This document shows positions 34,330 to 43,256 of a stretch of DNA of 64,000 nucleotides, piece after piece. The notes beneath the pieces are model-generated. The model saw nothing but the letters and a program-made list of their open reading frames with translations. It was not told the origin of the DNA and did no database searches. The stretch is from Sporomusaceae bacterium FL31. GTDB taxonomy: Bacteria; Bacillota; Negativicutes; DSM-1736; Dendrosporobacteraceae. A program made the position numbers and the translations under genes. Each line of letters begins with the position of its first letter. Within the stretch, counting starts at the first letter, position 1. Location of the stretch: positions 196,866-260,865 of the forward strand of contig BIFV01000007.1 in NCBI GenBank assembly GCA_003990955.1, written 5' to 3'.

Positions 34330-35430
34330 TTGTCAAAAAAATTACGGGCTGGATATACAACAGGAACCAGTGCTGCAGCTGCTGCTAAAGCAGCTGTATT
34401 AGCACATTATGGTCAATTTCCCAAAATAGTTGAAGTATATTCACCACAGGGGCAATCTATTTTAGTACCTGTTGCAGCAAGTAAGGGTACTCCTACAGGT
34501 GGATGTGCCACTGTGATTAAAGACTCTGGTGACGATCCAGATATTACAAATGGGGCAGAAATTGTCGTAGAAGTTGAGCTTACTGATATTCCCGATATTG
34601 TGATAAAAGCGGGCTTAGGTGTAGGGATAGTCACTAAACCTGGATTATCTGTCCCCGTTGGTGAGCCAGCTGTAAATCCAGGACCGCAAAAAATGATCAT
34701 CCAGACTTTGCAGAACACCATACTCCATAACCAGGGTGTAATTGTTACAATTTCAATTCCAGATGGCGTTTCACTGGCTAAACGCACACTAAACCCGACC
34801 TTAGGAATAGTTGGTGGTTTATCGATAATCGGAACTACGGGTATCGTACATCCAATGTCAGAAGAAGCATTCAAAAACTCACTTACACCTCAAATTAGTA
34901 TTGCAAAAGCACAAGGTTATGACGAATTAGTATTGGTTCCGGGTAAAATTGGGCAAGACATTGCAATAAATAGATACAACCTTCCCGCTGAGGCAGTTGT
35001 ACAAACTAGCAATTTCATCGGACATATGCTGGAAAGTGCTGTTGAGCAAGGAATTAAAAGGATATTGCTATTTGGCCATCTAGGTAAATTAGTAAAAGTC
35101 GCTGCAGGTATCTTTCATACCCATAATCGTATGGCAGATGCCAGGTTGGAAACAATAGCTGCTTACATGGGAGCTGCAGGTGCCCGCAGTGAAGCCTTAC
35201 AACAGATTTTAGCGTGTACTACAACCGAGGCAGCAATGCCGATTATTGAGCATTACAAGATGACTGCCATTTATAGTACTCTAGCTGAACGGGCAAGCAT
35301 CCGTGCCATGCGTTATGTTTTTGATGATCTAACCGTAGGTACAGTGATTGTGACATTAAAAGGTAACATTATTGGCTATGATAAGGCAGCGATTGAAATA
35401 GGAGGCAGTTTGGGATGGGGCATAAAGTAA
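34330..35430 (+). CDS. cbiD: Cobalt-precorrin-5B C1-methyltransferase CbiD
   Basis: 366 residues from the TTG at 34330, giving the family start SKKLRAGYTTGTSAAAAAKAA. A longer frame to 34240 runs into the riboswitch expression platform and lacks a ribosome site. CbiD methylates C1 of cobalt-precorrin-5B in the anaerobic pathway. Motifs GYTTGTSA, GDDPDITNGAEI and ATDVG-like GHLGKLVKVAAGIFHTHNRMADAR are in place. First gene of the operon; cbiE overlaps its end by 16 bases. Confidence 0.94.
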   Translation: MSKKLRAGYTTGTSAAAAAKAAVLAHYGQFPKIVEVYSPQGQSILVPVAASKGTPTGGCATVIKDSGDDPDITNGAEIVVEVELTDIPDIVIKAGLGVGIVTKPGLSVPVGEPAVNPGPQKMIIQTLQNTILHNQGVIVTISIPDGVSLAKRTLNPTLGIVGGLSIIGTTGIVHPMSEEAFKNSLTPQISIAKAQGYDELVLVPGKIGQDIAINRYNLPAEAVVQTSNFIGHMLESAVEQGIKRILLFGHLGKLVKVAAGIFHTHNRMADARLETIAAYMGAAGARSEALQQILACTTTEAAMPIIEHYKMTAIYSTLAERASIRAMRYVFDDLTVGTVIVTLKGNIIGYDKAAIEIGGSLGWGIK

Positions 35431-36041
35431 TTGTTGTTGGTATTGGTCCAGGGTCACCTGATTATCTTGTGCCAATTGCAAAACAGACGATTGATGATGC
35501 TAAAGTTATTGTTGGGAGTAAACGTGCATTAGACACGTTAGCAACAGCAACTTCTATAAAAAAAGTAATTGGCGGCAATATAGCCGAAGTGCTTGAATTT
35601 ATTGAGCTTAATTTAAGCCACGATGACGTTGTGGTAATGGTATCAGGAGATCCAGGTTACTATAGCTTGCTTGCTACATTGCGCAAAACATTTTCAATTC
35701 AGCAATTAAAAGTTATTCCGGGTATTAGTTCATTTCAGGCTGCCTTTGCACGATTAGCGTTGCCATGGCAAGATGCAACGTTAGTCAGTATGCATGGCCG
35801 TGAACCAGAATTAAACATGGTACAGTATGGGGAAGGCAAAATATTGGGGATTTTAACGGATACCTATTATAATCCCAGTCGTATTGCCCAGTTACTCTTG
35901 GCTTTAGGCTGGCCTTCCCCAAGCCAGGTTTTTATTTGTGCACAGTTATCTTATGAGAATGAAGAAATTATTCAGTCTGATCTTACTCAAGCATGCTCGA
36001 TTGACGGGTTCTCACACTGTGTTATGGTGGTGATGGAATGA
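35415..36041 (+). CDS. cbiE: Cobalt-precorrin-7 C5-methyltransferase CbiE
   Basis: 208 residues of the SAM-dependent tetrapyrrole methylase fold. The N-terminal VVGIGPGSPDYL motif and VVMVSGDPGYYSLLATL and VIPGISSFQAAFARL segments are typical. It methylates C5. Separate from cbiT here, though the two are fused as CobL in aerobic organisms. ggagg lies 9 bases before the ATG; cbiT overlaps its stop (ATGA). Confidence 0.9.
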   Translation: MGHKVIVVGIGPGSPDYLVPIAKQTIDDAKVIVGSKRALDTLATATSIKKVIGGNIAEVLEFIELNLSHDDVVVMVSGDPGYYSLLATLRKTFSIQQLKVIPGISSFQAAFARLALPWQDATLVSMHGREPELNMVQYGEGKILGILTDTYYNPSRIAQLLLALGWPSPSQVFICAQLSYENEEIIQSDLTQACSIDGFSHCVMVVME

Positions 36042-36628
36042 GACATTTTATGGGAATAAAAGATAGCGAATTTGTTCGTGGAAATATCCCAATGACCAAA
36101 AACGAAGTGCGCATATTAGCCTTAGCCAAGGCTCGAATTGCACCGGATGATATTATTATTGATGTGGGTGCCGGAACTGGCTCGTTATCAATTGAAGCTG
36201 CATTATTAGCCAATAAAGGAAGAGTCTATTCAATTGAAAGAGAAGAAGAAGGCGTTTGCTTGATTAAAGAAAATGCAGCTAGATTTGAAGTTTCAAATTT
36301 GGAGGCTATTGCAGGCGTTGCCCCAGAGGCTTTGAGCGATTTACCGCAAGCTAATGTTGTTTTTATTGGCGGCAGCGGCGGCAATCTTGAGCAAATCATT
36401 CAGGCTGGTGATAAGCTGTTAAAACCAAATGGACGAATGATTATTACTGCCGTAACGGTAGAAACACTCTATAACGCCCTCCAAATCATGCAAAATAAAG
36501 ACAACTATGAGATAAACGCATTTTGTGTGCAAATTTCCAGAATTAATCAAATAGCATCCTATAATATGTTACAGGCGCTTAATCCGATCAATATCATAGC
36601 TTGTAACAAAGGAGGACTTTATGCCTAA
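36038..36628 (+). CDS. cbiT: Cobalt-precorrin-6B C15-methyltransferase (decarboxylating) CbiT
   Basis: 196 residues of the class I Rossmann methyltransferase fold, unlike the other cbi methylases. The early GIKDSEFVRGNIPMTKNEVR and the SAM motif DVGAGTGSLSIEAALLA are diagnostic. It methylates C15 and removes the acetate carboxyl at C12. The ATG at 36038 overlaps cbiE; the ATG at 36050 would match the common start of the family and is an alternative. Confidence 0.92.
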   Translation: MRHFMGIKDSEFVRGNIPMTKNEVRILALAKARIAPDDIIIDVGAGTGSLSIEAALLANKGRVYSIEREEEGVCLIKENAARFEVSNLEAIAGVAPEALSDLPQANVVFIGGSGGNLEQIIQAGDKLLKPNGRMIITAVTVETLYNALQIMQNKDNYEINAFCVQISRINQIASYNMLQALNPINIIACNKGGLYA

Positions 36629-37337
36629 CAAAGGTAAGTTTTATGGTATTGGAGTAGGTCCAGGTTCACCTGAGTTACTTACTTTAAAAGCCGTTGAAAT
36701 TCTTAAAACTGCTGATATTATCTGTGTACCACGTTCAAGTGCCGCCAATGATTCTGTAGCACTCAAAGTTGCCGGTCACCATATTTCCCCTAATGCCGAA
36801 ATTTTAGAAATTTCAACGCCAATGGTTCGTGACCAAGATTTTTTGAACACAGAATGGCAATTAGGCGCAGAAAAAATTGTCGAGCATATTCAAGCTGGAA
36901 AAACGGTAGCTTTTATCACAATTGGTGATTCTATGCTATTTAGCACTTATACCTACTTATTAAAGAAGGTACAGAATGCTTTACCAGATATATTGGTTGA
37001 AAGTATTCCCGGCATAACTTCCTTTTCAGCAACTGCTGCACTATTAAATCGAGCGCTAGCTGAAGGAAATGAAAAACTGGCGATCATACCTGCTATTGAT
37101 GATCCAGAAGAGTTGCGTGTCATCTTAACGCAATTTCCCAATGTAGTATTAATGAAAGTGGCCGGAAAATATGAAAAAATTGTTGACGTACTTGATGAAC
37201 TTGGTCTGAAACACAAAGCCGTTTACATGAGTAAATTAGGTTACCCAGATCAATTCTTTACACATGATTTAGACAGTCTCCGCGGTGTAAAACGCGAATA
37301 TCTATCATTAATTTTAGTGAAGCAGGAGGGATTCTAA
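36621..37337 (+). CDS. cbiL: Cobalt-factor II (precorrin-2) C20-methyltransferase CbiL
   Basis: 238 residues. GIGVGPGSPELLTLKAVEIL, ITIGDSMLFSTYTYLL and ESIPGITSFSATAALLNRALAEGNE are characteristic of CobI/CbiL, which adds the C20 methyl group. Overlaps cbiT by 8 bases with its ribosome site ggagg inside the cbiT end; cbiF overlaps its stop by one base. Confidence 0.92.
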   Translation: MPNKGKFYGIGVGPGSPELLTLKAVEILKTADIICVPRSSAANDSVALKVAGHHISPNAEILEISTPMVRDQDFLNTEWQLGAEKIVEHIQAGKTVAFITIGDSMLFSTYTYLLKKVQNALPDILVESIPGITSFSATAALLNRALAEGNEKLAIIPAIDDPEELRVILTQFPNVVLMKVAGKYEKIVDVLDELGLKHKAVYMSKLGYPDQFFTHDLDSLRGVKREYLSLILVKQEGF

Positions 37338-38092
37338 TGCAAGTTTATTTTATTGGAGCAGGTCCTGGAGATCCAGAACTTATAACAGTTAAAGGGCAAA
37401 GACTTCTGCAGGAAGCAGATGTCATTATTTACGCTGGTTCATTGGTGAACCCAGCATTGCTGGCATTTGCCAAACAGGGCGCTGCCATTTATAATAGTGC
37501 ATCAATGACACTTGATGAAGTTATTGATGTAATGAAGCAGGCCGCTGCAAATCATCAGAAAGTAGCCCGGGTTCATACGGGAGACCCGAGTATCTATGGG
37601 GCTATTCAAGAACAAATGGACGAACTGGATAAACTTGAAATATCCTATCAGGTCGTTCCTGGCGTCAGCTCATTTTTGGCAACTGCAGCTGCCCTAAAAA
37701 GAGAGTATACCTTACCTGACGTTTCCCAAACCGTCATTATTACGCGATTAGAAGGCAGAACTCCAGTGCCGGAGAAAGAAAAGCTAGCTAGTTTAGCCAG
37801 TCATAATGCAACCATGTGTATTTTCTTGAGCGTACATATGCTGGATAATGTTACAAAGGAATTGATTGATGGCGGATATCCATCCGATACGCCGATCGCT
37901 GTAGTTCAAAAAGCATCCTGGCCAGAACAAAAAATTATCCGCGGAACGTTAGAGACGATTAGTGAACAAGTAAAACTTCAAGGTATCGACCGTACCGCGA
38001 TGATCGTTGTCGGCAGGTGTCTTGATACTGATTATGCCTTATCACGTTTGTATGCGCCGGAATTTGGGCACATGTATCGGGATGCAAAATGA
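37337..38092 (+). CDS. cbiF: Cobalt-precorrin-4 C11-methyltransferase CbiF
   Basis: 251 residues. YFIGAGPGDPELITVKGQRLLQEADVIIYAGSLVNP is the standard CbiF/CobM start, followed by HTGDPSIYGAIQEQMD and VVPGVSSFLATAAALKREYTLP. It methylates C11. One-base overlap with cbiL and four-base overlap (ATGA) with cbiG. Confidence 0.94.
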   Translation: MQVYFIGAGPGDPELITVKGQRLLQEADVIIYAGSLVNPALLAFAKQGAAIYNSASMTLDEVIDVMKQAAANHQKVARVHTGDPSIYGAIQEQMDELDKLEISYQVVPGVSSFLATAAALKREYTLPDVSQTVIITRLEGRTPVPEKEKLASLASHNATMCIFLSVHMLDNVTKELIDGGYPSDTPIAVVQKASWPEQKIIRGTLETISEQVKLQGIDRTAMIVVGRCLDTDYALSRLYAPEFGHMYRDAK

Positions 38093-39153
38093 AACTTGCC
38101 ATCATCTCCGTAACCAACGCAGGTGCGCAATTATCAGAAAAAATTGCCCAAAACTTTAATAATGTTGATATTTTTGCAAAATCTGGTCGTAATCTTTTAG
38201 AATATGGAAATGAGTATGAATCTTTAAGTACACTGATCGCAGAAATATTTGATCAATATGATGCATTTGTATTTATTATGGCAACTGGAATTGTAGTACG
38301 AGTCATTGCACCATTTATTCAAGATAAGCGAACCGATCCTGCTGTAATTGTTGCTGATGAATCAGGAAATCATGTGATCAGCCTGTTATCCGGACACATT
38401 GGCGGTGCCAATGATTTGGCAAGATTTATTGCTGAATCAATCAATGCCGCTCCTGTTATCACAACGGCTACAGATGTTGGTAATAAACCTGCAGTTGATG
38501 TGCTGGCAGTAAAATTAGGATTAAAATTTGAGCTTTTTGAAAATGTTAAAAAAATTAATGCGGCAATAGTAAATGGAGATAACGTCGACTTTTTCTTAGA
38601 TTATACATTACCCGAGTCTCATTGTTATGTTAAAACCGCGACTGAGCTTGGGATTGCTTTGTACGATCAAATGGTCCTCCCACAAGCCTCCAATTATTAT
38701 GCCTTGGTGTTAATCACCGATAAAGAGCTGAGCGTGGATTCGCTGCATATATTCTTAAGACCGCCAACTTTAGCGGTTGGAATAGGATGCAGGCGTGGAA
38801 CGACTAAAGAAGAAATTGTTGCGGCCATACTTACCGCCTGTAAAATGATCGGACGCAGTGCCAACAGTATTGCGGTTATTGGAAGTACTGTGCTGAAACA
38901 GGATGAGCAAGGTTTGTTAGATACCGTACAAGCTTTGGATGTGCCCATAGAATTTTACGATAATGAACAGATTGCAATAACTATAGAAAAAAATAAACTT
39001 GATGTCTCAAGTTTTGTTAATGAAAAGATTGGAGTTGGAAATGTATGCGAAGCAGCAGCACTATTAGCGAGTCAGAATACCAAAATACTACTTCCCAAGA
39101 CCAAATTCAACCGGGTCACAGTGGCCATAGCTCAGGTGAGATCGCTGTCGTAG
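38089..39153 (+). CDS. cbiG: Cobalt-precorrin-5A hydrolase CbiG
   Basis: 354 residues. CbiG opens the lactone of cobalt-precorrin-5A and releases the C20 carbon as acetaldehyde. VFIMATGIVVRVIAPFIQDKRTDPAVIVADESGNHVISLLSGHIGGAND is the conserved N-terminal/central core; the C-terminal domain has GIGCRRGTTKEEI and GVGNVCEAAALLAS with PKTKF. The last 109 bases also encode the start of cbiH in another frame. Confidence 0.93.
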   Translation: MKLAIISVTNAGAQLSEKIAQNFNNVDIFAKSGRNLLEYGNEYESLSTLIAEIFDQYDAFVFIMATGIVVRVIAPFIQDKRTDPAVIVADESGNHVISLLSGHIGGANDLARFIAESINAAPVITTATDVGNKPAVDVLAVKLGLKFELFENVKKINAAIVNGDNVDFFLDYTLPESHCYVKTATELGIALYDQMVLPQASNYYALVLITDKELSVDSLHIFLRPPTLAVGIGCRRGTTKEEIVAAILTACKMIGRSANSIAVIGSTVLKQDEQGLLDTVQALDVPIEFYDNEQIAITIEKNKLDVSSFVNEKIGVGNVCEAAALLASQNTKILLPKTKFNRVTVAIAQVRSLS

Positions 39154-39869
39154 GTATCGGCCCTGGCAGTTTAGAAGATATGACACCACGTGCACGCCTA
39201 TCCATCGAAACTGCAGATGCTGTTGTTGGTTACACGACTTATATCAAGCTGATTACAGAATTATTAACCAATAAACAAGTCATTGGTACAGCCATGATGC
39301 AAGAAGTTGAGCGATGCCAAATGGCGGTGGATGAAGCTTTAAGCGGAAAAAGAGTTGCTGTGGTTTCAAGTGGTGATCCTGGCATCTATGGTATGGCTGG
39401 ATTGATACTGGAATTAGTCATGAAATATCCGGAAAACATTCGCCCTAAAGTCACTGTAGTACCAGGAATCAGTGCGGTAGGAGCATCAGCGGCTATTTTA
39501 GGTGCACCACTCATGCATGACTTTGCTGTCATCAGCCTTAGTGACCTACTTACTCCCTGGGAACTTATAAAAAAACGTGCCCAAATGGCAGCTGCAGGTG
39601 ATTTTGTTATCGCCATCTATAACCCGAAAAGCAAAAAGAGGGTCAATCAGATTGAAGAAATTCGCGAAATTGTTTTGCAGCATCGTCCTGCTAATACTCC
39701 TGTAGGAATTGTTCAACAGGCAAGTCGGCCAGGCGAGAATATGGTTATAGCGGATTTAGATACATTTACAACATTAGAAATTGACATGTTTTCTTTGGTC
39801 ATTATCGGCAACAGTCAAACTTATGTAGCTGGCGGGCGCATGATTACGCCAAGAGGCTATCACGTATGA
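39045..39869 (+). CDS. cbiH: Cobalt-factor III C17-methyltransferase CbiH
   Basis: 274 residues. The core VVGIGPGSLEDMTPRARL, VVSSGDPGIYGMAGLILE and YNPKSKKRVNQIEE are diagnostic; the enzyme contracts the ring and methylates C17. The only ATG, GTG or TTG in frame upstream of the core is at 39045, with ggag 10 bases before it. This gives a Ser/Gln-rich extension of about 32 residues that overlaps the cbiG end by 109 bases in a different phase. cbiJ overlaps the stop by four bases. Confidence 0.9.
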   Translation: MRSSSTISESEYQNTTSQDQIQPGHSGHSSGEIAVVGIGPGSLEDMTPRARLSIETADAVVGYTTYIKLITELLTNKQVIGTAMMQEVERCQMAVDEALSGKRVAVVSSGDPGIYGMAGLILELVMKYPENIRPKVTVVPGISAVGASAAILGAPLMHDFAVISLSDLLTPWELIKKRAQMAAAGDFVIAIYNPKSKKRVNQIEEIREIVLQHRPANTPVGIVQQASRPGENMVIADLDTFTTLEIDMFSLVIIGNSQTYVAGGRMITPRGYHV

Positions 39870-40627
39870 TTTTAGTTTTAGCTGGTACTCAAGATGGCCG
39901 GGAATTAGCAGAAAATCTTGCCCAAGCAGGCTTTCAGGTTATGGCATCCGTAATAAGCAGCTATGGTAGAGATCTGATAAATAACAGCAAGATTATCGTA
40001 AATGCCCGTCCACTTGACATGAACCAGTTGGTTGATCTTATTGGCTCCTATCAGATTACTGCTATTGTTGATGCCAGCCATCCTTACGCGATAAATGTTT
40101 CCCTAAATGCCATGGAGGCTTGTCGATTAGTAGGAATCAAATACATACGCTATGAGCGTCCGGTTGTACCCTTACCATCCTATGATAAACTTCACGTAGT
40201 AGAAAACTATATTATGGCAGCTGAGACGGCTGCCGCCATAGGTATGGTAATATTTTTAACAACAGGCAGTCGGAATCTTAAAGCGTTTAAATCTGCCCCG
40301 CAGCTTGCTTACCACCGTCTTATCGCTCGAGTATTGCCGGAACCAACGGTACTCCAGGAATGCATCCATTTAGGATTTAAGCCCAGTGATATTATCGCCA
40401 TGCAAGGTCCATTTTCTCATGAGCTCAATGTTTCATTATTTAAAGAATATAAAGCTGAAGTGATTGTAACTAAAAATAGTGGCAACCTTGGCGGTAGTGA
40501 TACTAAGATAACAGCAGCAATTGAATTAGCTTTACCGATTATCGTGATTGATCGTCCAAAAATTGATTATCAAACAGTAGTTTATAATAGCTCTGATGTA
40601 ATTGGAGTCTTGACGGAGGTAGTTTAA
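39866..40627 (+). CDS. cbiJ: Cobalt-precorrin-6A reductase CbiJ
   Basis: 253 residues. The N-terminal VLAGTQDGRELAENL, DASHPYAINVSLNAMEACR, and late TKNSGNLGGSDTKITAAIEL are typical of CobK/CbiJ. NAD(P)H-dependent reduction of the macrocycle. ATGA overlap with cbiH; cbiC starts 1 base after its stop with ggaggt inside its 3' end. Confidence 0.92.
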   Translation: MILVLAGTQDGRELAENLAQAGFQVMASVISSYGRDLINNSKIIVNARPLDMNQLVDLIGSYQITAIVDASHPYAINVSLNAMEACRLVGIKYIRYERPVVPLPSYDKLHVVENYIMAAETAAAIGMVIFLTTGSRNLKAFKSAPQLAYHRLIARVLPEPTVLQECIHLGFKPSDIIAMQGPFSHELNVSLFKEYKAEVIVTKNSGNLGGSDTKITAAIELALPIIVIDRPKIDYQTVVYNSSDVIGVLTEVV

Positions 40628-40628
40628 A

Positions 40629-41252
40629 ATGGAATTTATGACAGACCCATCCGGAATTGAAGCCCGCAGTATGGAGATTATTGCTCCTTACTTGGCGGAA
40701 TTAAATCTTAGTGCAGAAGAGATCAAAGTGTTTTCGCGAATAATTCATGCAGCAGGCGATCCAGAATATGCACCAATTATTCGTATTCATCCAGATGCTA
40801 TTCAGGCTGGATGCCAAGCTTTAAAAGCTGGATGCAATATTTACTGCGATGTAGAGATGGTACGTACAGGCATTAACAAAAGAAAGCTGGCTGAATATGG
40901 CGGCAGTGTACAATGCTTAATCGCAGACCCTGGCATTGCTAGTGTTGCCAAAGAAGAGGGGATTACCCGTTCAATGGCAGCCATGCGCGCATTTGCTGAC
41001 CAGTTGGATGGAGCCATTGTTGCTATCGGGAATGCACCCACCGCACTTTTTGAAGTTCTAAATATCATGAAAGCAACGAAGATTCGTCCCGCACTAATCA
41101 TTGGAGTACCTGTCGGATTTGTTGGTGCTTGTGAATCCAAAGATTTGCTTAGTGAAACTTCTCCGGTCCCCTATATAACCGTGTTAGGAAACAAAGGCGG
41201 TAGCCCAATTGCTGCTGCAACAACCAATGCATTGTTATATATGCTTGATTAG
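40629..41252 (+). CDS. cbiC: Cobalt-precorrin-8 methylmutase CbiC
   Basis: 207 residues. CbiC moves a methyl group from C11 to C12. RIIHAAGDPEYA holds the catalytic His; DVEMVRTGINKRKL, IAIGNAPTALFEVL and GVPVGFVGACESK are family marks. Followed by cbiA after 23 bases. Confidence 0.94.
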   Translation: MEFMTDPSGIEARSMEIIAPYLAELNLSAEEIKVFSRIIHAAGDPEYAPIIRIHPDAIQAGCQALKAGCNIYCDVEMVRTGINKRKLAEYGGSVQCLIADPGIASVAKEEGITRSMAAMRAFADQLDGAIVAIGNAPTALFEVLNIMKATKIRPALIIGVPVGFVGACESKDLLSETSPVPYITVLGNKGGSPIAAATTNALLYMLD

Positions 41253-41275
41253 AATTTGAACGGAGGTATGCCAAA

Positions 41276-42673
41276 GTGGACCATTGTCACATACCGCGCC
41301 TGGTTATCGCTGCAACGAATAGCGGAGCAGGAAAAACCACAATTGTTACGGGAATTTTGGCCAATCTTAAGAAGAAAGGCCTCTCGATTCAATCTTACAA
41401 AGTGGGACCTGACTACATAGACCCCGGTTATCATGCTCTAGCAAGCGGTAAGCCTGGTCATAATCTAGATAGCTGGCTAATACCTTCAGATCAATTAGAG
41501 CATATCTTTATTAAAACTGCCAAGGACAATGATATCGTCATCATTGAAGGTGTCATGGGTCTATTTGATGGTGGTCGTGATGGTATTAGCAGCACGGCTG
41601 CAATTGCTAAGTTATTGAAGGCACCTGTGGTTTTAGTCATCGATGTAAAGTCAATGGGTGAGAGTGCTGCTGCTATAGCCCATGGCTTTAAAACTTATGA
41701 TCCTGATGTCAATTTGGCTGGAGTCATCATTAACCGGGTCGGATCAGAAAGCCATCGACTCATGGTGTGCAGTGCAGTTGAACGACTAGGGATTCCAGTT
41801 CTTGGCTGTATCGGCCGCAATGAAAAATTATCCCTGCCAGAAAGACACCTTGGTTTAACACCAGTTACAGAGCATGTTGCCGAGGAAACGTTGTCAATTA
41901 TCGCTGACCAATTAAGTCAGCAAGTGAATATAGCAGAATTAATTAAAATAGCTCAAACTGCCCCGCCTTTATATCTCAAAGACGTTAATGTGACGACAAA
42001 GCTAAAACCAGCTGTCCGTATTGGCGTCGCTGAAGATGAGGCATTTACCTTTTATTATCCTGAAAGTTTGGATGTGCTAAAAGCGCTTGGAGCCGAATTA
42101 ATCCCTTTTAGCCCCTTAAATGATGATAAACTGCCTATTGTTGATGGGATTATTTTAGGTGGTGGCTTTCCCGAAATGTTTGTTGGTAAGTTAACTAAAA
42201 ATGCCAGTATGAGACAAGCAATTTTTGCAGCTGGTAAAAAGGGGTTGCCTATTTACGCAGAATGTGGCGGTTTAATGTACTTAACCTCTAGTATTTCTGA
42301 TTTTAGTGGTGAAATTTATGAAATGGTCGGGTTAGTTCCAGCCATCTCTCAGATGTGCAAAAAACTGCAGTCTGTAGGGTATATTGAGGCTAAAGCGCTC
42401 CAAGATAATTTACTTTGTTCAGCCAATGAAAATATTCGCGGACATGAATTCCACTTTTCACAAATGATTCCAATAGAGAATAATGATCCATTTCCTTGGG
42501 CGTTTGAGTTTAAAAAAGTGAGAACAGGAGCGGTCTATCCAGGTGGATATGCTGCAAAAAACATATTGGCTTCATATCTACATATGCACTTTGCAGGAAA
42601 CACGCACTTAGCAGAAAACTTTGTGCAAAAATGCAAAGAATTTCAGAGTAAACGCTCTCCCATTGGGGGTTAA
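41276..42673 (+). CDS. cbiA: Cobyrinate a,c-diamide synthase CbiA
   Basis: 465 residues, GTG start with ggaggt upstream. It amidates the a and c side chains using glutamine and ATP. The N-terminal P-loop NSGAGKTTIVTGILANLKKKG and KVGPDYIDPGYH are intact; the C-terminal class I glutamine amidotransferase has YAECGGLMYLTSSI with the nucleophilic Cys and a late HMHFAGN His. Confidence 0.94.
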   Translation: MDHCHIPRLVIAATNSGAGKTTIVTGILANLKKKGLSIQSYKVGPDYIDPGYHALASGKPGHNLDSWLIPSDQLEHIFIKTAKDNDIVIIEGVMGLFDGGRDGISSTAAIAKLLKAPVVLVIDVKSMGESAAAIAHGFKTYDPDVNLAGVIINRVGSESHRLMVCSAVERLGIPVLGCIGRNEKLSLPERHLGLTPVTEHVAEETLSIIADQLSQQVNIAELIKIAQTAPPLYLKDVNVTTKLKPAVRIGVAEDEAFTFYYPESLDVLKALGAELIPFSPLNDDKLPIVDGIILGGGFPEMFVGKLTKNASMRQAIFAAGKKGLPIYAECGGLMYLTSSISDFSGEIYEMVGLVPAISQMCKKLQSVGYIEAKALQDNLLCSANENIRGHEFHFSQMIPIENNDPFPWAFEFKKVRTGAVYPGGYAAKNILASYLHMHFAGNTHLAENFVQKCKEFQSKRSPIGG

Positions 42674-42677
42674 CTAG

Positions 42678-43256
42678 ATGTCTAAAATGATTTTAGTTAC
42701 TGGCGGCGCAAGGAGCGGTAAAAGTCTTTTTGCCGAAAAATATGCTCATCATACAGGCACTAAGATTGCCTATATTGCCACTGCCCAAATTTATGATAAC
42801 GAAATGAAGAATAGGGTAGATATCCATCGCAGCCGGCGTCCTGCTGAGTGGAAGACTTTTGAAGCGCCATATGCAGCTGAGCAGGCTATTTGTGAGGCTG
42901 CCGAGTCGGCAGATACCATATTATTTGATTGCCTAACCATTTATACCAGCAATTTATTATTAGCACAAACAGCGCCAATTGACAAAGCCGATCGTTATCA
43001 ATCTGTCAAACAGGCAATTGACAGATTGATAACAAGTGTAGAGTCCGTCAATTCTACCGTTATTTTCGTAACTAACGAAGTAGGCATGAGCATCGTACCT
43101 GAAAATGCTTTGGCTCGCGAGTACCGGGATTTAGCCGGTATGGTAAACCAAATGGTAGCAGCAAGTGCTCACGAAGTCTATTTAGTTGTCAGCGGAATCC
43201 CAGTGAATATCAAGGCACTGGCCGTAAAACTAGCCGAGGAGGAACGAAATGGCTAA
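42678..43256 (+). CDS. cobU: Adenosylcobinamide kinase / guanylyltransferase CobU
   Basis: 192 residues. VTGGARSGKSLFAEKYA is the P-loop; HRSRRPAEWKTFEAP includes the His that takes the GMP group; FVTNEVGMSIVPENALAREYRDLAG is characteristic. It activates adenosylcobinamide by phosphorylation and GMP transfer. cobQ overlaps its end by 8 bases. Confidence 0.94.
   Translation: MSKMILVTGGARSGKSLFAEKYAHHTGTKIAYIATAQIYDNEMKNRVDIHRSRRPAEWKTFEAPYAAEQAICEAAESADTILFDCLTIYTSNLLLAQTAPIDKADRYQSVKQAIDRLITSVESVNSTVIFVTNEVGMSIVPENALAREYRDLAGMVNQMVAASAHEVYLVVSGIPVNIKALAVKLAEEERNG

Noticed and set aside
34413..34874. 153-residue minus-strand frame opposite cbiD
   Set aside because: Antisense of a conserved gene; Ser/Pro/Ile-rich shadow.
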